A stretch of DNA of 64,000 nt from Balanoglossus misakiensis (taxonomy: Eukaryota; Hemichordata): positions 11,966,001 to 12,030,000 of the forward strand of contig CM082587.2 in assembly GCA_040954595.2 (NCBI GenBank). The letters run 5' to 3'. The notes under the pieces were generated by a model that saw only the letters and a list, made by a program, of their open reading frames with translations, made no database searches and was not told the origin of the DNA. Position 1 is the stretch's first letter, and the number at the start of each line of letters is the position of its first letter. The translations under genes were made by a program, and so were the position numbers. Below are positions 20,701-32,671 of the stretch, piece after piece.

Positions 20701-23700
20701 TGCACTAAAGCGCCCTCACTGCTGGGTGTGTTGTATGGTCTTTAACCCTGTTTCAAATTAGAGTACTTTCTGCAATTTCAAGACAGATCTTACGTGCCAT
20801 TGGAGAGCTCCATTGACTGGTCATTCATACTGTTTTCATTCATTCATTTCGGCATCAATATATTTTATCTATTCTAGCCAAAGAGCTTGGCACCTGTTGA
20901 AATGAACTCATCTGCTGTGGGCCAGTTTATTGGTGGCAGTTGAGCTGAGAAGAGCACCTTCCTTCCCGGCACGCCACCAAGTAAAGTTCCACGCCGCCCA
21001 CCACAGATGCCAGCATTCATTCATGCGAGTGAGTGTAATTGCAAATTTGCCTATTCTAGAATCTTACGTGCCATTGGAGAGCTCCATTGACTGGTCATTC
21101 ATACTGTTTTCATTCATTCATTGCGGCATCAATATATTTTATCTATTCTAGCCAAAGAGCTTGGCACCTGTTGAAATGAACTCATCTGCTGTGGGCCAGT
21201 TTATTGGTGGCAGTTGAGCTGAGGAGAGCACCTTCCTTCCCGGGACGCCACCAAGTAAAGTTCCACGCCGCCCACCACAGATGCCAGCATTCATTCATGC
21301 GAGTGAGTGTAATTGCAAATTTGCCTATTCTAGATTCTTACGTGCCATTGGAGAGCTCCATTGACTGGTCATTCATACTGTTTTCATTCATTCATTGCGG
21401 CATCAATATATTTTATCTATTCTAGCCAAAGAGCTTGGCACCTGTTGAAATGAACTCATCTGCTGTGGGCCAGTTTATTGGTGGCAGTTGAGCTGAGGAG
21501 AGCACCTTCCTTCCCGGCACGCCACCAAGTAAAGTTCCACGCCGCCCACCACAGATGCCAGCATTCATTCATGCGAGTGAGTGTAATTGCAAATTTGCCT
21601 ATTCTAGATCTGTAATGGAAATGGAGAAAGTACCTTATATTTTCTGTAAAATAGACATTTAATTGGCAAGCCGTCCTGCATCAATTATTAATTGTGTACA
21701 TGCACTAAAGCGCCCTCACTGCTGGGTGTGTTGTATGGTCTTTAACCCTGTTTCAAATTAGAGTACTTTCTGCAATTTCAAGACAGATCTTACGTGCCAT
21801 TGGAGAGCTCCATTGACTGGTCATTCATACTGTTTTCATTCATTCATTGCGGCATCAATATATTTTATCTATTCTAGCCAAAGAGCTTGGCACCTGTTGA
21901 AATGAACTCATCTGCTGTGGGCCAGTTTATTGGTGGCAGTTGAGCTGAGGAGAGCACCTTCCTTCCCGGCACGCCACCAAGTAAAGTTCCACGCCGCCCA
22001 CCACAGATGCCAGCATTCATTCATGCGAGTGAGTGTAATTGCAAATTTGCCTATTCTAGAATTACGTGCCATTGGAGAGCTCCATTGACTGGTCATTCAT
22101 ACTGTTTTCATTCATTCATTGCGGCATCAATATATTTTATCTATTCTAGCCAAAGAGCTTGGCACCTGTTGAAATGAACTCATCTGCTGTGGGCCAGTTT
22201 ATTGGTGGCAGTTGAGCTGAGGAGAGCACCTTCCTTCCCGGCACGCCACCAAGTAAAGTTCCACGCCGCCCACCACAGATGCCAGCATTCATTCATGCGA
22301 GTGAGTGTAATTGCAAATTTGCCTATTCTAGATCTGTAATGGAAATGGAGAAAGTACCTTATATTTTCTGTAAAATAGACATTTAATTGGCAAGCCGTCC
22401 TGCATCAATTATGAATTGTGTACATGCACTAAAGCGCCCTCACTGCTGGGTGTGTTGTATGGTCTTTAACCCTGTTTCAAATTAGAGTACTTTCTGCAAT
22501 TTCAAGACAGATCTTACGTGCCATTGGAGAGCTCCATTGACTGGTCATTCATACTGTTTTCATTCATTCATTGCGGCATCAATATATTTTATCTATTCTA
22601 GCCAAAGAGCTTGGCACCTGTTGAAATGAACTCATCTGCTGTGGGCCAGTTTATTGGTGGCAGTTGAGCTGAGGAGAGCACCTTCCTTCCCGGCACGCCA
22701 CCAAGTAAAGTTCCACGCCGCCCACCACAGATGCCAGCATTCATTCATGCGAGTGAGTGTAATTGCAAATTTGCCTATTCTAGATCTGTAATGGAAATGG
22801 AGAAAGTACCTTATATTTTCTGTAAAATAGACATTTAATTGGCAAGCCGTCCTGCATCAATTATTAATTGTGTACATGCACTAAAGCGCCCTCACTGCTG
22901 GGTGTGTTGTATGGTCTTTAACCCTGTTTCAAATTAGAGTACTTTCTGCAATTTCAAGACAGATCTTACGTGCCATTGGAGAGCTCCATTGACTGGTCAT
23001 TCATACTGTTTTCATTCATTCATTGCGGCATCAATATATTTTATCTATTCTAGCCAAAGAGCTTGGCACCTGTTGAAATGAACTCATCTGCTGTGGGCCA
23101 GTTTATTGGTGGCAGTTGAGCTGAGAAGAGCACCTTCCTTCCCGGCACGCCACCAAGTAAAGTTCCACGCCGCCCACCACAGATGCCAGCATTCATTCAT
23201 GCGAGTGAGTGTAATTGCAAATTTGCCTATTCTAGATCTGTAATGGAAATGGAGAAAGTACCTTATATTTTCTGTAAAATAGACATTTAATTGGCAAGCC
23301 GTCCTGCATCAATTATGAATTGTGTACATGCACTAAAGCGCCCTCACTGCTGGGTGTGTTGTATGGTCTTTAACCCTGTTTCAAATTAGAGTACTTTCTG
23401 CAATTTCAAGACAGATCTTACGTGCCATTGGAGAGCTCCATTGACTGGTCATTCATACTGTTTTCATTCATTCATTGCGGCATCAATATATTTTATCTAT
23501 TCTAGCCAAAGAGCTTGGCACCTGTTGAAATGAACTCATCTGCTGTGGGCCAGTTTATTGGTGGCAGTTGAGCTGAGGAGAGCACCTTCCTTCCCAGCAC
23601 GCCACCAAGTAAAGTTCCACGCCGCCCACCACAGATGCCAGCATTCATTCATGCGAGTGAGTGTAATTGCAAATTTGCCTATTCTAGATCTGTAATGGAA

Positions 23701-24525
23701 ATGGAGAAAGTACCTTATATTTTCTGTAAAATAGACATTTAATTGGCAAGCCGTCCTGCATCAATTATGAATTGTGTACATGCACTAAAGCGCCCTCACT
23801 GCTGGGTGTGTTGTATGGTCTTTAACCCTGTTTCAAATTAGAGTACTTTCTGCAATTTCAAGACAGATCTTACGTGCCATTGGAGAGCTCCATTGACTGG
23901 TCATTCATACTGTTTTCATTCATTCATTGCGGCATCAATATATTTTATCTATTCTAGCCAAAGAGCTTGGCACCTGTTGAAATGAACTCATCTGCTGTGG
24001 GCCAGTTTATTGGTGGCAGTTGAGCTGAGGAGAGCACCTTCCTTCCCGGCACGCCACCAAGTAAAGTTCCACGCCGCCCACCACAGATGCCAGCATTCAT
24101 TCATGCGAGTGAGTGTAATTGCAAATTTGCCTATTCTAGATCTGTAATGGAAATGGAGAAAGTACCTTATATTTTCTGTAAAATAGACATTTAATTGGCA
24201 AGCCGTCCTGCATCAATTATGAATTGTGTACATGCACTAAAGCGCCCTCACTGCTGGGTGTGTTGTATGGTCTTTAACCCTGTTTCAAATTAGAGTACTT
24301 TCTGCAATTTCAAGACAGATCTTACGTGCCATTGGAGAGCTCCATTGACTGGTCATTCATACTGTTTTCATTCATTCATTGCGGCATCAATATATTTTAT
24401 CTATTCTAGCCAAAGAGCTTGGCACCTGTTGAAATGAACTCATCTGCTGTGGGCCAGTTTATTGGTGGCAGTTGAGCTGAGGAGAGCACCTTCCTTCCCG
24501 GCACGCCACCAAGTAAAGTTCCACG
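14751..24525. repeat. Satellite array 2 (9.77 kb)
   Basis: Opens in the long-monomer-specific segment at ATATTTTCTG and ends at AAAGTTCCACG. It has 24 monomer junctions, 16 long and 8 short. A higher-order block of 2,176 bp is directly repeated (for example 19028-21203 and from 21204 on). Private variants are G to T at 20849 and G to A at 23596. The array recurs, with these variants, at 53308-63082. No genes. Confidence 0.95.
19028..21203. repeat. 2,176-bp higher-order repeat unit
   Basis: A block of monomers beginning with the CCGGGACG short variant, then long, short (AGAATTACG), long, long and short (AGAATCTTACG), repeats directly from 21204. It recurs at 57585-59760 in the second super-repeat. 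It shows unequal exchange at multi-monomer scale. Confidence 0.8.
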
Positions 24526-24912
24526 TGCATTCCTGGCCCTGGTTTTATTTATGTTTACAGACAATATTGCATTTTTGTACAAGTATTTTAATCAACTATA
24601 AATTTTGAATGTGTCATTTACCTGAACCGGTCATGTTGACCAGAATGATACATTTCTGCCTTCACTCACCCTATAAATATGTGATTGAGACATAGGTCAT
24701 TTGCATAAGCTAACATACCAGAAAGTAAGCATATCTGTTGTTTTCCCTGTGTCACTGCCATCAAAGTAAAAATTAGACGTTGTGTAGAGCAAACTCCAAT
24801 TTTTTGTTCTCAATAAACATGGATGAATTACATAGAATGTGTTTGTTGTTTACAGTCTTTAAATGACACATTAGATTATGCACTTTACAAAACGTTTCTG
24901 AGAAACAAGTGA

Positions 24913-25407
24913 CTAACTAGTTTCTTTCCACTGTGGCCAACGTGGTTCACTGTTTGTGTCAGAATCTCTCTGTTTTGCAAGGATTTTGAAATCATAGTGG
25001 TGACATGCATAGTGAAAATCAGCTACTTTCAAATGTCCGTCATGTTCATGCTGTAATTGAATTTTCAAAGCTGGGCTGGCGTGTTTTTTCTTATTTACAT
25101 AAGTATCACACTTTATACATGTATCTTCATGGGGTTTTTTGAGTCCCGTATTTAGGTCCTCTCTCACAATTTTACGAAATATCGTATAACTGACAGTTGT
25201 TCTTCCCAGAAGAGATTGGTTGGTTATGAACTCTCGGTGTAACTGCGATATACTGTGGTCCGGCGCCAGGTACGGTTTAAATCGAGGATTCCTGCAGTAG
25301 TGAGATTCTACAATTCTGTGCCTGCGTACGTGTTCAGTGATATCAGTCAGCAAATTTGGATTGAGTTTCCGACGATGCCCTTTGTGTCGGCCCCTTGCAT
25401 CTGGCAT
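24913..25407 (-). pseudogene. Truncated transposase-like N-half duplicate, cassette 2
   Basis: Residues 155-318 of the N-half protein with the single Lys/Arg difference. It lacks the N-terminal cysteine cluster and a promoter of its own. Confidence 0.8.
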
Positions 25408-25445
25408 CAGACCAGTAAAGTTCCATGTGCATTCCTGGCCCTGGT

Positions 25446-25451
25446 TTTATT
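25446..25451 (-). terminator. Candidate polyadenylation signal, N-half gene of cassette 2
   Basis: AATAAA on the minus strand about 365 bases past the stop codon at 25815. Confidence 0.4.
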
Positions 25452-25814
25452 TATGTTTACAGACAATATTGCATTTTTGTACAAGTATTTTAATCAACTA
25501 TAAATTTTGAATGTGTCATTTACCTGAACCGGTCATGTTGACCAGAATGATACATTTCTGCCTTCACTCACCCTATAAATATGTGATTGAGACATAGGTC
25601 ATTTGCATAAGCTAACATACCAGAAAGTAAGCATATCTGTTGTTTTCCCTGTGTCACTGCCATCAAAGTAAAAATTAGACGTTGTGTAGAGCAAACTCCA
25701 ATTTTTTGTTCTCAATAAACATGGATGAATTACATAGAATGTGTTTGTTGTTTACAGTCTTTAAATGACACATTAGATTATGCACTTTACAAAACGTTTC
25801 TGAGAAACAAGTGA

Positions 25815-26771
25815 CTAACTAGTTTCTTTCCACTGTGGCCAACGTGGTTCACTGTTTGTGTCAGAATCTCTCTGTTTTGCAAGGATTTTGAAATCATAGT
25901 GGTGACATGCATAGTGAAAATCAGCTACTTTCAAATGTCCGTCATGTTCATGCTGTAATTGAATTTTCAAAGCTGGGCTGGCGTGTTTTTTCTTATTTAC
26001 ATAAGTATCACACTTTATACATGTATCTTCATGGGGTTTTCTGAGTCCCGTATTTAGGTCCTCTCTCACAATTTTACGAAATATCGTATAACTGACAGTT
26101 GTTCTTCCCAGAAGAGATTGGTTGGTTATGAACTCTCGGTGTAACTGCGATATACTGTGGTCCGGCGCCAGGTACGGTTTAAATCGAGGATTCCTGCAGT
26201 AGTGAGATTCTACAATTCTGTGCCTGCGTACGTGTTCAGTGATATCAGTCAGCAAATTTGGATTGAGTTTCCGACGATGCCCTTTGTGTCGGCCCCTTGC
26301 ATCTGGCATCAGACCAGTTGAACAGTGCATCATTTTGCTTAGAACGGTTCTAGTCCGCCTCTCACTAATGCCAAATAATTTCAGGAATGCATTTTTGCAG
26401 ACAGTAACCGTTTCACCGCCTTCATTCACCAGGTGATAACGAACCGATTTCTTGTGTGACTTCATCTGTATATCCATCAGTTTGTAGAGCATCAAGTTCT
26501 GTTCATTATACACGCGACCATCAAAATATTTTCTCGTGGTGCCTAAAACATGCGTACTCCCAAGCTTCCGCAGACAATTCCCTTGAACGCAGGCGCATTC
26601 CAAGGAAAGACTGTCAATATCTGGAAAAGGGCGATTTTTCCTTGGTTTTTGTCTCGGACACGTCTTTTTAGAATTCCTACGTGGCTTGTTGGCTCGAGCT
26701 GACAGTTCGGTTCTGCGTTGCTGCCACACAGGAATGGGTTCCCACGCATAAGCAACTCCCCGGCAGGCCAT
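25815..26771 (-). CDS. Transposase-like N-terminal zinc-binding half, copy 2
   Basis: Protein identical to copy 1 (318 aa from the ATG at 26771). It carries the CxC-x4-C cluster, RGRHKGH, ESHYCR and DTCIKCD motifs, then ends where the family's catalytic half would normally begin. The catalytic half is the divergent gene starting at 26943. Confidence 0.72.
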   Translation of the reverse strand: MACRGVAYAWEPIPVWQQRRTELSARANKPRRNSKKTCPRQKPRKNRPFPDIDSLSLECACVQGNCLRKLGSTHVLGTTRKYFDGRVYNEQNLMLYKLMDIQMKSHKKSVRYHLVNEGGETVTVCKNAFLKLFGISERRTRTVLSKMMHCSTGLMPDARGRHKGHRRKLNPNLLTDITEHVRRHRIVESHYCRNPRFKPYLAPDHSISQLHREFITNQSLLGRTTVSYTIFRKIVREDLNTGLRKPHEDTCIKCDTYVNKKKHASPALKIQLQHEHDGHLKVADFHYACHHYDFKILAKQRDSDTNSEPRWPQWKETS

Positions 26772-26942
26772 GGTCACAGCTGAAGTATTTGTTCAAGTAC
26801 TGACTGACTAAACGCGGCATGGAACAAACGAACGAACGAACGAACGACTTCACGTTCGGAAAAAAAATCGTTGCGAGCTGTTGGGTGCCTCTATAGTTGT
26901 CGGCAACCGTTCTTTTTTATTGCTAAACAATGCTGTCAGAGC
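26772..26942. promoter_or_regulatory. Divergent intergenic region, cassette 2
   Basis: 171 bp between the opposed start codons, with the same AACG microsatellite (five units) and acceptor-like CTGTCAG before the plus-strand ATG. Confidence 0.4.
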
Positions 26943-27956
26943 ATGGAAGGTGTGGTGGAAAACGAACAGAGGTTTTGTACGACCAACGATTGGATGGTGC
27001 TACATATGGACTTCCACAAGTCATTGCCGGTTCCTAAACTCAGCTCTGAAGACTTTTACTTTAAATCGAAATTGCAAATGAAGCTCCTTGGAATTTACAA
27101 CGGGACAACGGAAAAGATGCATTGTTATGTATGGACAGAGCTCGATAGCAGAAAGTCTCCCGATGAAGTTATTACCTGTCTAAATCACTTTTTTTATAAC
27201 TCGGGTGTGACCAGCAGACATGCAGTTATTTACAGCGACAACTGCCGTGCCGAATTCAAGTGTGGGAAGTTAATGTTTTACTATGACTATCTGTTACGAA
27301 AGGGCGTGTTTCGACGAATTGACTATAAAACTCTTGTGGCTGGACACACGTACTCCACCTGTGACCGAGTTTTTGCGTCCATTGAAAGGCATGCAAGTCG
27401 TTTCCAGAGTATAGAGACACCTCACGATTGGACATCTGTGATTCGAGGATCTTCTCTGAATGGGAACATTGGAGTTACGGAGATGACTCACAGAGACTTT
27501 TTCAATTATTCTGATTTCCTGAAAAATGAGTACGTTGTGCGTTATGCAGATACAAACAATGTAACTTTTTACTACCAAGCCATGCACTATTTTAATTTTG
27601 GAGAAGGAGAAAGGCTTGATACCGACGGCAACCTCAGAACATTTAGTCATGCAGATAAAGTTTGGGTGAGAACATCTCTAGATCCAAGCGAGACCCCGAT
27701 TGTAGTCGACTTTAGAAAGAAGAAGCAGAACCGGCGTTTACAAGATTGTACGCTGAACAAACTTTATCAGGAACGTCGACCACTGGCGAGCAAAGTTTGG
27801 CGGGATCTTCAGAGTTTAGCCAAAAATTACCTGTCTCCGGAGGCAATAGAATTTTATAGGAATCTACCGCTTCAGGAGAGTAGTGGCACCTCTGCAGACC
27901 CGTACGCCTTTCATGATGATGACGACGACGATGATGATGATATGGGCGGTGGTTGA
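26943..27956 (+). CDS. Transposase-like C-terminal RNase-H-like half, copy 2
   Basis: Protein identical to copy 1 (337 aa): HMDFHKSLPVP, VIYSDNC and GHTYSTCDRVFASIE blocks with candidate acidic catalytic residues, and an acidic nine-Asp tail. It is divergent from the N-half gene. An ATTAAA signal lies 100 bp after its stop. Confidence 0.72.
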   Translation: MEGVVENEQRFCTTNDWMVLHMDFHKSLPVPKLSSEDFYFKSKLQMKLLGIYNGTTEKMHCYVWTELDSRKSPDEVITCLNHFFYNSGVTSRHAVIYSDNCRAEFKCGKLMFYYDYLLRKGVFRRIDYKTLVAGHTYSTCDRVFASIERHASRFQSIETPHDWTSVIRGSSLNGNIGVTEMTHRDFFNYSDFLKNEYVVRYADTNNVTFYYQAMHYFNFGEGERLDTDGNLRTFSHADKVWVRTSLDPSETPIVVDFRKKKQNRRLQDCTLNKLYQERRPLASKVWRDLQSLAKNYLSPEAIEFYRNLPLQESSGTSADPYAFHDDDDDDDDDMGGG

Positions 27957-28056
27957 ACAAACTGTCCTTTTCATGACGACAGTGATTTTGGATATTTGAT
28001 GTGCGTGCACAGTTTATATGTAATATTTTCACACGAACGAGTTTTGACTGAATTTG

Positions 28057-28062
28057 ATTAAA
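28057..28062 (+). terminator. Polyadenylation signal, C-half gene of cassette 2
   Basis: ATTAAA followed by a GT-rich tract and TTTG units. Confidence 0.55.
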
Positions 28063-28274
28063 GAATGTACTCGATAATTAACAAATGTGCTGAATCGTGG
28101 TTATTATGTTGTTAATTTTTGTTTGTTTGTTTGTTTGTTTGTAAACAATTTCCGTTCATTCAACTGGCTACAAAGTTGGATTTTTGTACTGGGAAGCGAT
28201 AAACTCGCACATCAAAACCGGGGAGACTCGATCATTTTTCCCTGCAGGTAGCCTGAAAAGCACCCGGGCAGAGA

Positions 28275-28348
28275 TTACGTCATATATGGTCCACTTTAAT
28301 ACGAAATTATGCAAATGTGACATTTCACGGAAACGGCGTATATAAAAG
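28275..28348 (+). promoter_or_regulatory. SET gene promoter, cassette 2
   Basis: TTACGTCA, ATGCAAAT and TATATAAAAG in the same order and spacing as in cassette 1, ahead of the ATG at 28440. Confidence 0.7.
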
Positions 28349-28439
28349 CGACCCTGGGCTATTGTTCGGAATGCGTCATCGACGAGAGAGTGACTGATAA
28401 TTCTTCTACCTCGAGTCAACCATTCTGTATATACTGAAC

Positions 28440-29766
28440 ATGGCTAGCTGGCGCAGGAAGAGACAAGGCAATGTGCGGTCTGTAATCAACGAACGGCACC
28501 GCTCAGTTCAGTGTCCCTTTCTTCAAAAGTGGATCGGTGAGCAATTGGTATTTTCAGGTCGTTCAGAGGATGAAGTCCAGTCCAGTACTGTATTTGAGAG
28601 CTACAAATGTTGGGTTGAAAACTATTCGTCGGCGGACAATCAAGTAATGATTATGGTTACTAAAGCTCGATTTTTCAAGGTGAGAATGATCGCATTTTTC
28701 TTCCCCCCCCCCCTCCCTCCCCCAAGGGACTCGTTTTCTGTCTCTTTTAAACCTGTAACTTAACGAAAAGGAAGTTTTTCACATATCTCTTTGTTGACAC
28801 TATAGCAATTTGGAGCGCGGATGCTTCAAGAGAATAGCGTTACCAAATCAAAGTCGGCCGGGGTTAATATTTATAGAGGTGTTCGTCTGAAAGCTGGTTC
28901 GCGAAGAATCTCAACGGGGAAACCTGAGCACAGTGTACTTCAGACCAGGGCAAGGGCATTTCTTGATGACGCCAGCGTGACCGTTCCGATCGAGGTAAGA
29001 ATGGTGTTTTGTTTGGACTAGGACAATAGAACGTTGCAATGAGTGTGTCAATGGGTGTCCAAGTGCAAACGTGGTCGGCTTCTGTCCACAAATGCCATTA
29101 ATTTTAGGCAGGATTTATAAAATTGTCAATGAAGAATACAAAAATGAAAAACAATAGTTAATAGCAAACGGGTAGGATTGCAAGGGCTTGTAAAACGGTA
29201 CACACTGTACCAGGAAGTTTGCAACACTAATGAAGAATGTATATGATATATTTAGGTGAGAACTGTTCGCGATCGCCGGGACGCAGGACGGTGCGCGTTT
29301 TCGACGAGGGATCTTCAAGCCTGGAACGTCGTCTGCGAATACCGGGGCACGGTTATTAGCGTTGAAGAAGCTAGTCGGCGTGATGAACTTTACAGGGCAG
29401 AGGGGAAACGACCACGCATGTTTCATCTCTACATTGGAAAGAGACACGTTGTGTGAGTGTATCACTTAGTCGAATATATGGTCATATATTGCAAAGCATC
29501 TGTCGAAATAGAAAACGTAATATTGTCTATATTTTCCTCATTAACGCAGCATTGACGGATACGATGTCCCAGCCGGTGAAGAAAATTTAGCGGGCCTAAT
29601 AAATCACAGTCAGCAGAACGCCAACTTGGTACCGGTTCGGATCGGAGAGCGCCTGGTTTTCTTTGCAACCAGGAATCTTTGTCAGGGAGTAGAGCTTTTG
29701 TATGATTACGGTGACGGGGGTGAAGAGGATTTCTTCAGTGGTTCTCAAACTTTTCCTGAAAATTAA
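28440..29766 (+). CDS. KMT5A-like SET-domain protein, 4 exons, copy 2
   Basis: Exons 28440-28679, 28806-28994, 29256-29452 and 29550-29766. The protein is the same 280 aa as copy 1, with the winged-helix-like N-terminal region, LINHS and ELLYDYGD motifs, and GRC in place of GxG. All splice sites are preserved. Confidence 0.8.
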
Positions 29767-30673
29767 GGCATTAACACATCAACGCTTCGGGATGTCGTAA
29801 CGGCGGCAAGGCGGGGGGGGGGGGGGGGGGGCGTGAAAATGTTTGTATCAGGAACAAAATTCCCGTGCAAATCACCTTGATCCGGGTGGGTGGACTATTC
29901 GCGACAAATGTTGAAATCATACAAAGCATTTTACTTAATTAACCCATTTTTTTCATTTATTTGTTTACAGTTTACAACGTCATAGAGAAGTTGAACTAGA
30001 GACTGGATCAGCGTGGGTGACACCATAGTACACCAATGTTTTCTTCAGTTTGATTCAATTGTAATTTAAAACTGAGATTGCCTAACGCTTTCCCAGATTT
30101 TTTTAACCACTGAGAAACTGTGGGTTTTTTTCTGGGTTTTGGTGCGAGGTGATCTCAGTCAGTGGTGTTAATTTAATTAATCATTTTCTTTTCCTATTTA
30201 CGTCGACTGAAATGTATTTTGATAGGTGATAGTCATACCATAAAAAAATCTTACGGCGCGACTGCCAAAATGTACATTTATTTGTCCGTTCCAAGTTATT
30301 TTGTGTATGTGTGATGGGTGCCGGTGACTGTGCAGGGTTGATTTCCCTAGAGCGACTGTTATATTCGTTTTCCAACGATGATGAATTTACATGTTATTTG
30401 CTTGGCATTTTGACGCAGAGACACTTCTGAAAACACAAACCTATTAATTATGCCACGGGTGTAAATTGATCACATTAAAAGAGGCTTTAGACGTTTGCCG
30501 CGAGCTCCTGGTGGGCAGAATCTTGTCAGCCCAAATTTGACTATAAGTACATAGCCAATGATGTGACGCTCTCCCACATCCTTCGCCGCGCCTTTTCGCT
30601 GATTTACAGCATCTTGCGTAAACACTGTCATTTGATCTTGCTTGGCAGAAGTCAACTTGCTCTATACTACATT

Positions 30674-31984
30674 ATGGCGGCCAAGCTCAACTGCATATCA
30701 GATAATGCCAAGGAGCGTTTGAGAGGCATCCTCGCCAGAAGGAGTCGCGTTTCCGGTGACTGTGTGCTCTGGACGGGTGCAGCTTGTCGAAACGGCTATG
30801 GCTCTATTACGTTCAGAGATGAGAACACTCTAACCGCCTATGTCCATCACATTGCACTCCTAATTAACGGAGTGCAATTGGTGGGCAGGCGGTTAGAGTG
30901 TTCTCATCTTTGCAACGAAAAGCTATGCATCCGCCCAGAGCACATTGTCCAGGAAACGCGACTCCTAAACATTTCACGAAAGACGTGCTTTAAATCCCCA
31001 AAAGGGGAGTGTCACCACGATCCCAGGTGCCTAAGGTGAGTAATCCTCTTCTCATTTGATATGTATTGTGTGACCCTGCAGTTGAAACGCTTTCATCAAT
31101 AATTTGCGGCGCGTGGGTAATCTCGGTGTTATTGACAATGCAGCCGGCCCAAACATTTTTAAATTAACACTGTTTCTGACTGTATTAACGAAATGTCCAA
31201 TTTGCAAGTAGCCTATAGACAACCCTTTTGAATGAGTTTTGTCTCGTTGAGATTTTATACATAAGGAACAATCTAGATTTATTTTAGAAGACACTGTTCT
31301 TTTAAAACAGCTAGCATAATACAGCTAAATTTCGGAATTTCCGGACAATTTTCGGAATTCCTTTTAAATTTGAGAAATTTTTCATCAGATATAAGTGTTA
31401 CTATTTATTGGACATGTTTTTATCATTGTTTACTTTTTAAGGTCATTCTCATCCCCCCCCCCCCCCCCCAAAAAAAAGCCGCTTTAGGCTTCATGTTCAG
31501 TAAAAAATCTGGAAAGTTCAGCTGAATTTTACACTGATCACACATTTTTGGGAAGGTCTGGCGCAAAATAAAGGATGACAAATGTAAATCTAATGTCACA
31601 TTTGTAAACCTCTAAGTATTGTACACTCATTCTATTAAGTATATGCAAATAGTACGGATAATTTTTTCGGAATGTGGAATTCCGAAATTAGTTCGGAACG
31701 TGTTAGCAGTGAAGAGATCACCACTGAGGGTTGGAAGGCCTTGCCAGAAATTAACGCGTAAAGTACGCCCTCACAGGCCATGTAAACAAGGTCAAATAAG
31801 GCCGTCTGGCAAACGAATGATTAATTCAACGCGCCATTTGAGCCGAGCTGAGTTGGTCTGAGTTGCGTATCACACAGACTTAGGCTGAATGTCAGTGGAG
31901 TAACCAGTCCGTTTTAGATTTACCAATGATGTGAATTTAATTTCTTCACCCAGAAAAACAGAACACAACTTGTCTGCAACATGA
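30674..31984 (+). CDS. I-PpoI-like His-Me-finger endonuclease, 2 exons, copy 2
   Basis: Exon 1 is 30674-31035 and exon 2 is 31954-31984. Protein identical to copy 1, with the ECSHLCNEKLCIRPEHI core and both sets of zinc ligands. The intron is one or two bases different in its homopolymer tract. Confidence 0.75.
30817..30909. repeat. Nested inverted repeat in the endonuclease gene, copy 2
   Basis: 23-bp perfect outer arms and 10-bp inner arms, unchanged from cassette 1. Confidence 0.95.
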
Positions 31985-32025
31985 TGCTGGAGGTGACACA
32001 TGACAGAGAAGTGGATCCGCGTTGT

Positions 32026-32357
32026 CAACACAGATGCCAGCATTCAAAAGGGGAGTGCCACCTGCTAAAATCAACTCATCTGCTGTTGGCCCATTTTACC
32101 TGTGGCAACTGTTCAGAGGAGACAACGTTTATTCCGTGCAAGCCAACACGCAATGTTGGGGTCTACCTGTCAACACAGATGCAAGCATTCATGTGAGTGA
32201 GTATCAGGACTGACCTTGTTTTGCTGAATAATTCATAATGCCTATTTTAGAATTCTTAGAGGCATTTGGAGTTCATTGCCTGGTCAACCAAACTACACCC
32301 CTTAACAGCTGAAACAAAATGCGTATTGTGTTCATTCATTCATTGCTTCAATATATA
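32026..32357 (+). repeat. Relict satellite monomer, cassette 2
   Basis: Diverged short-monomer homologue retaining GAATTC and lacking the 173-bp insertion. Confidence 0.8.
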
Positions 32358-32358
32358 T

Positions 32359-32620
32359 AGGCAACATGAGTATCAAGTAGCACTATTTGTTTACGATTGT
32401 ATTCATGAAAACTTCCCACTAACAATTCCACAGTTAATATTGAACACATTTATCCAACAAGGTCAAAAGAAAAAGGGAATCTTCTGGTTCCAAAATACGC
32501 CACAAATGTGGGTCAACATACAGTGAAATATTATGGTGCTCAAATATGCAACATATCAAATCTGTCTCATCAAAGTCATGCTTTAAAAAAGAATTGAAAA
32601 GGTATTATTTATCCATTTGA
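32359..32620 (+). pseudogene. Decayed LINE reverse-transcriptase C-terminal fragment, cassette 2
   Basis: Same frameshifted HEYQVALFVYD / KYYGAQICN / FKKELKRYYLS blocks as in cassette 1. Confidence 0.6.
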
Positions 32621-32671
32621 CTGCTGTATTTTCAGAAGGAAAACAAACTGAATTTGGTTTTTCATGTACAA

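Larger units (their letters stand above)
1..25443. repeat. First copy of the 38,557-bp super-repeat (partial)
   Basis: Everything from 1 to 25443 recurs at 38558-64000, offset exactly 38,557 bp. The copy includes satellite order, gene positions, a private G-to-T variant at 20849 (also 59406), a private G-to-A at 23596 (also 62153), and homopolymer lengths in the cassette (20 G at 11892, 15 C plus 9 A at 13533). The offset was checked on gene coordinates and these markers, not base by base. Confidence 0.93.
24515..26318. repeat. 902-bp tandem duplication, cassette 2
   Basis: Same structure and same breakpoint (AGT microhomology) as at 6594-8397, so the duplication predates cassette amplification. 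Confidence 0.92.
24526..32671. mobile_element. Gene cassette, copy 2
   Basis: Same gene order and same satellite junctions as cassette 1. The encoded proteins are identical. Differences noticed are confined to homopolymers: 19 instead of 20 G after the SET gene, and 17 C plus 8 A instead of 15 C plus 9 A in the endonuclease intron. This makes it the most distinct of the three complete copies. Confidence 0.5.
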
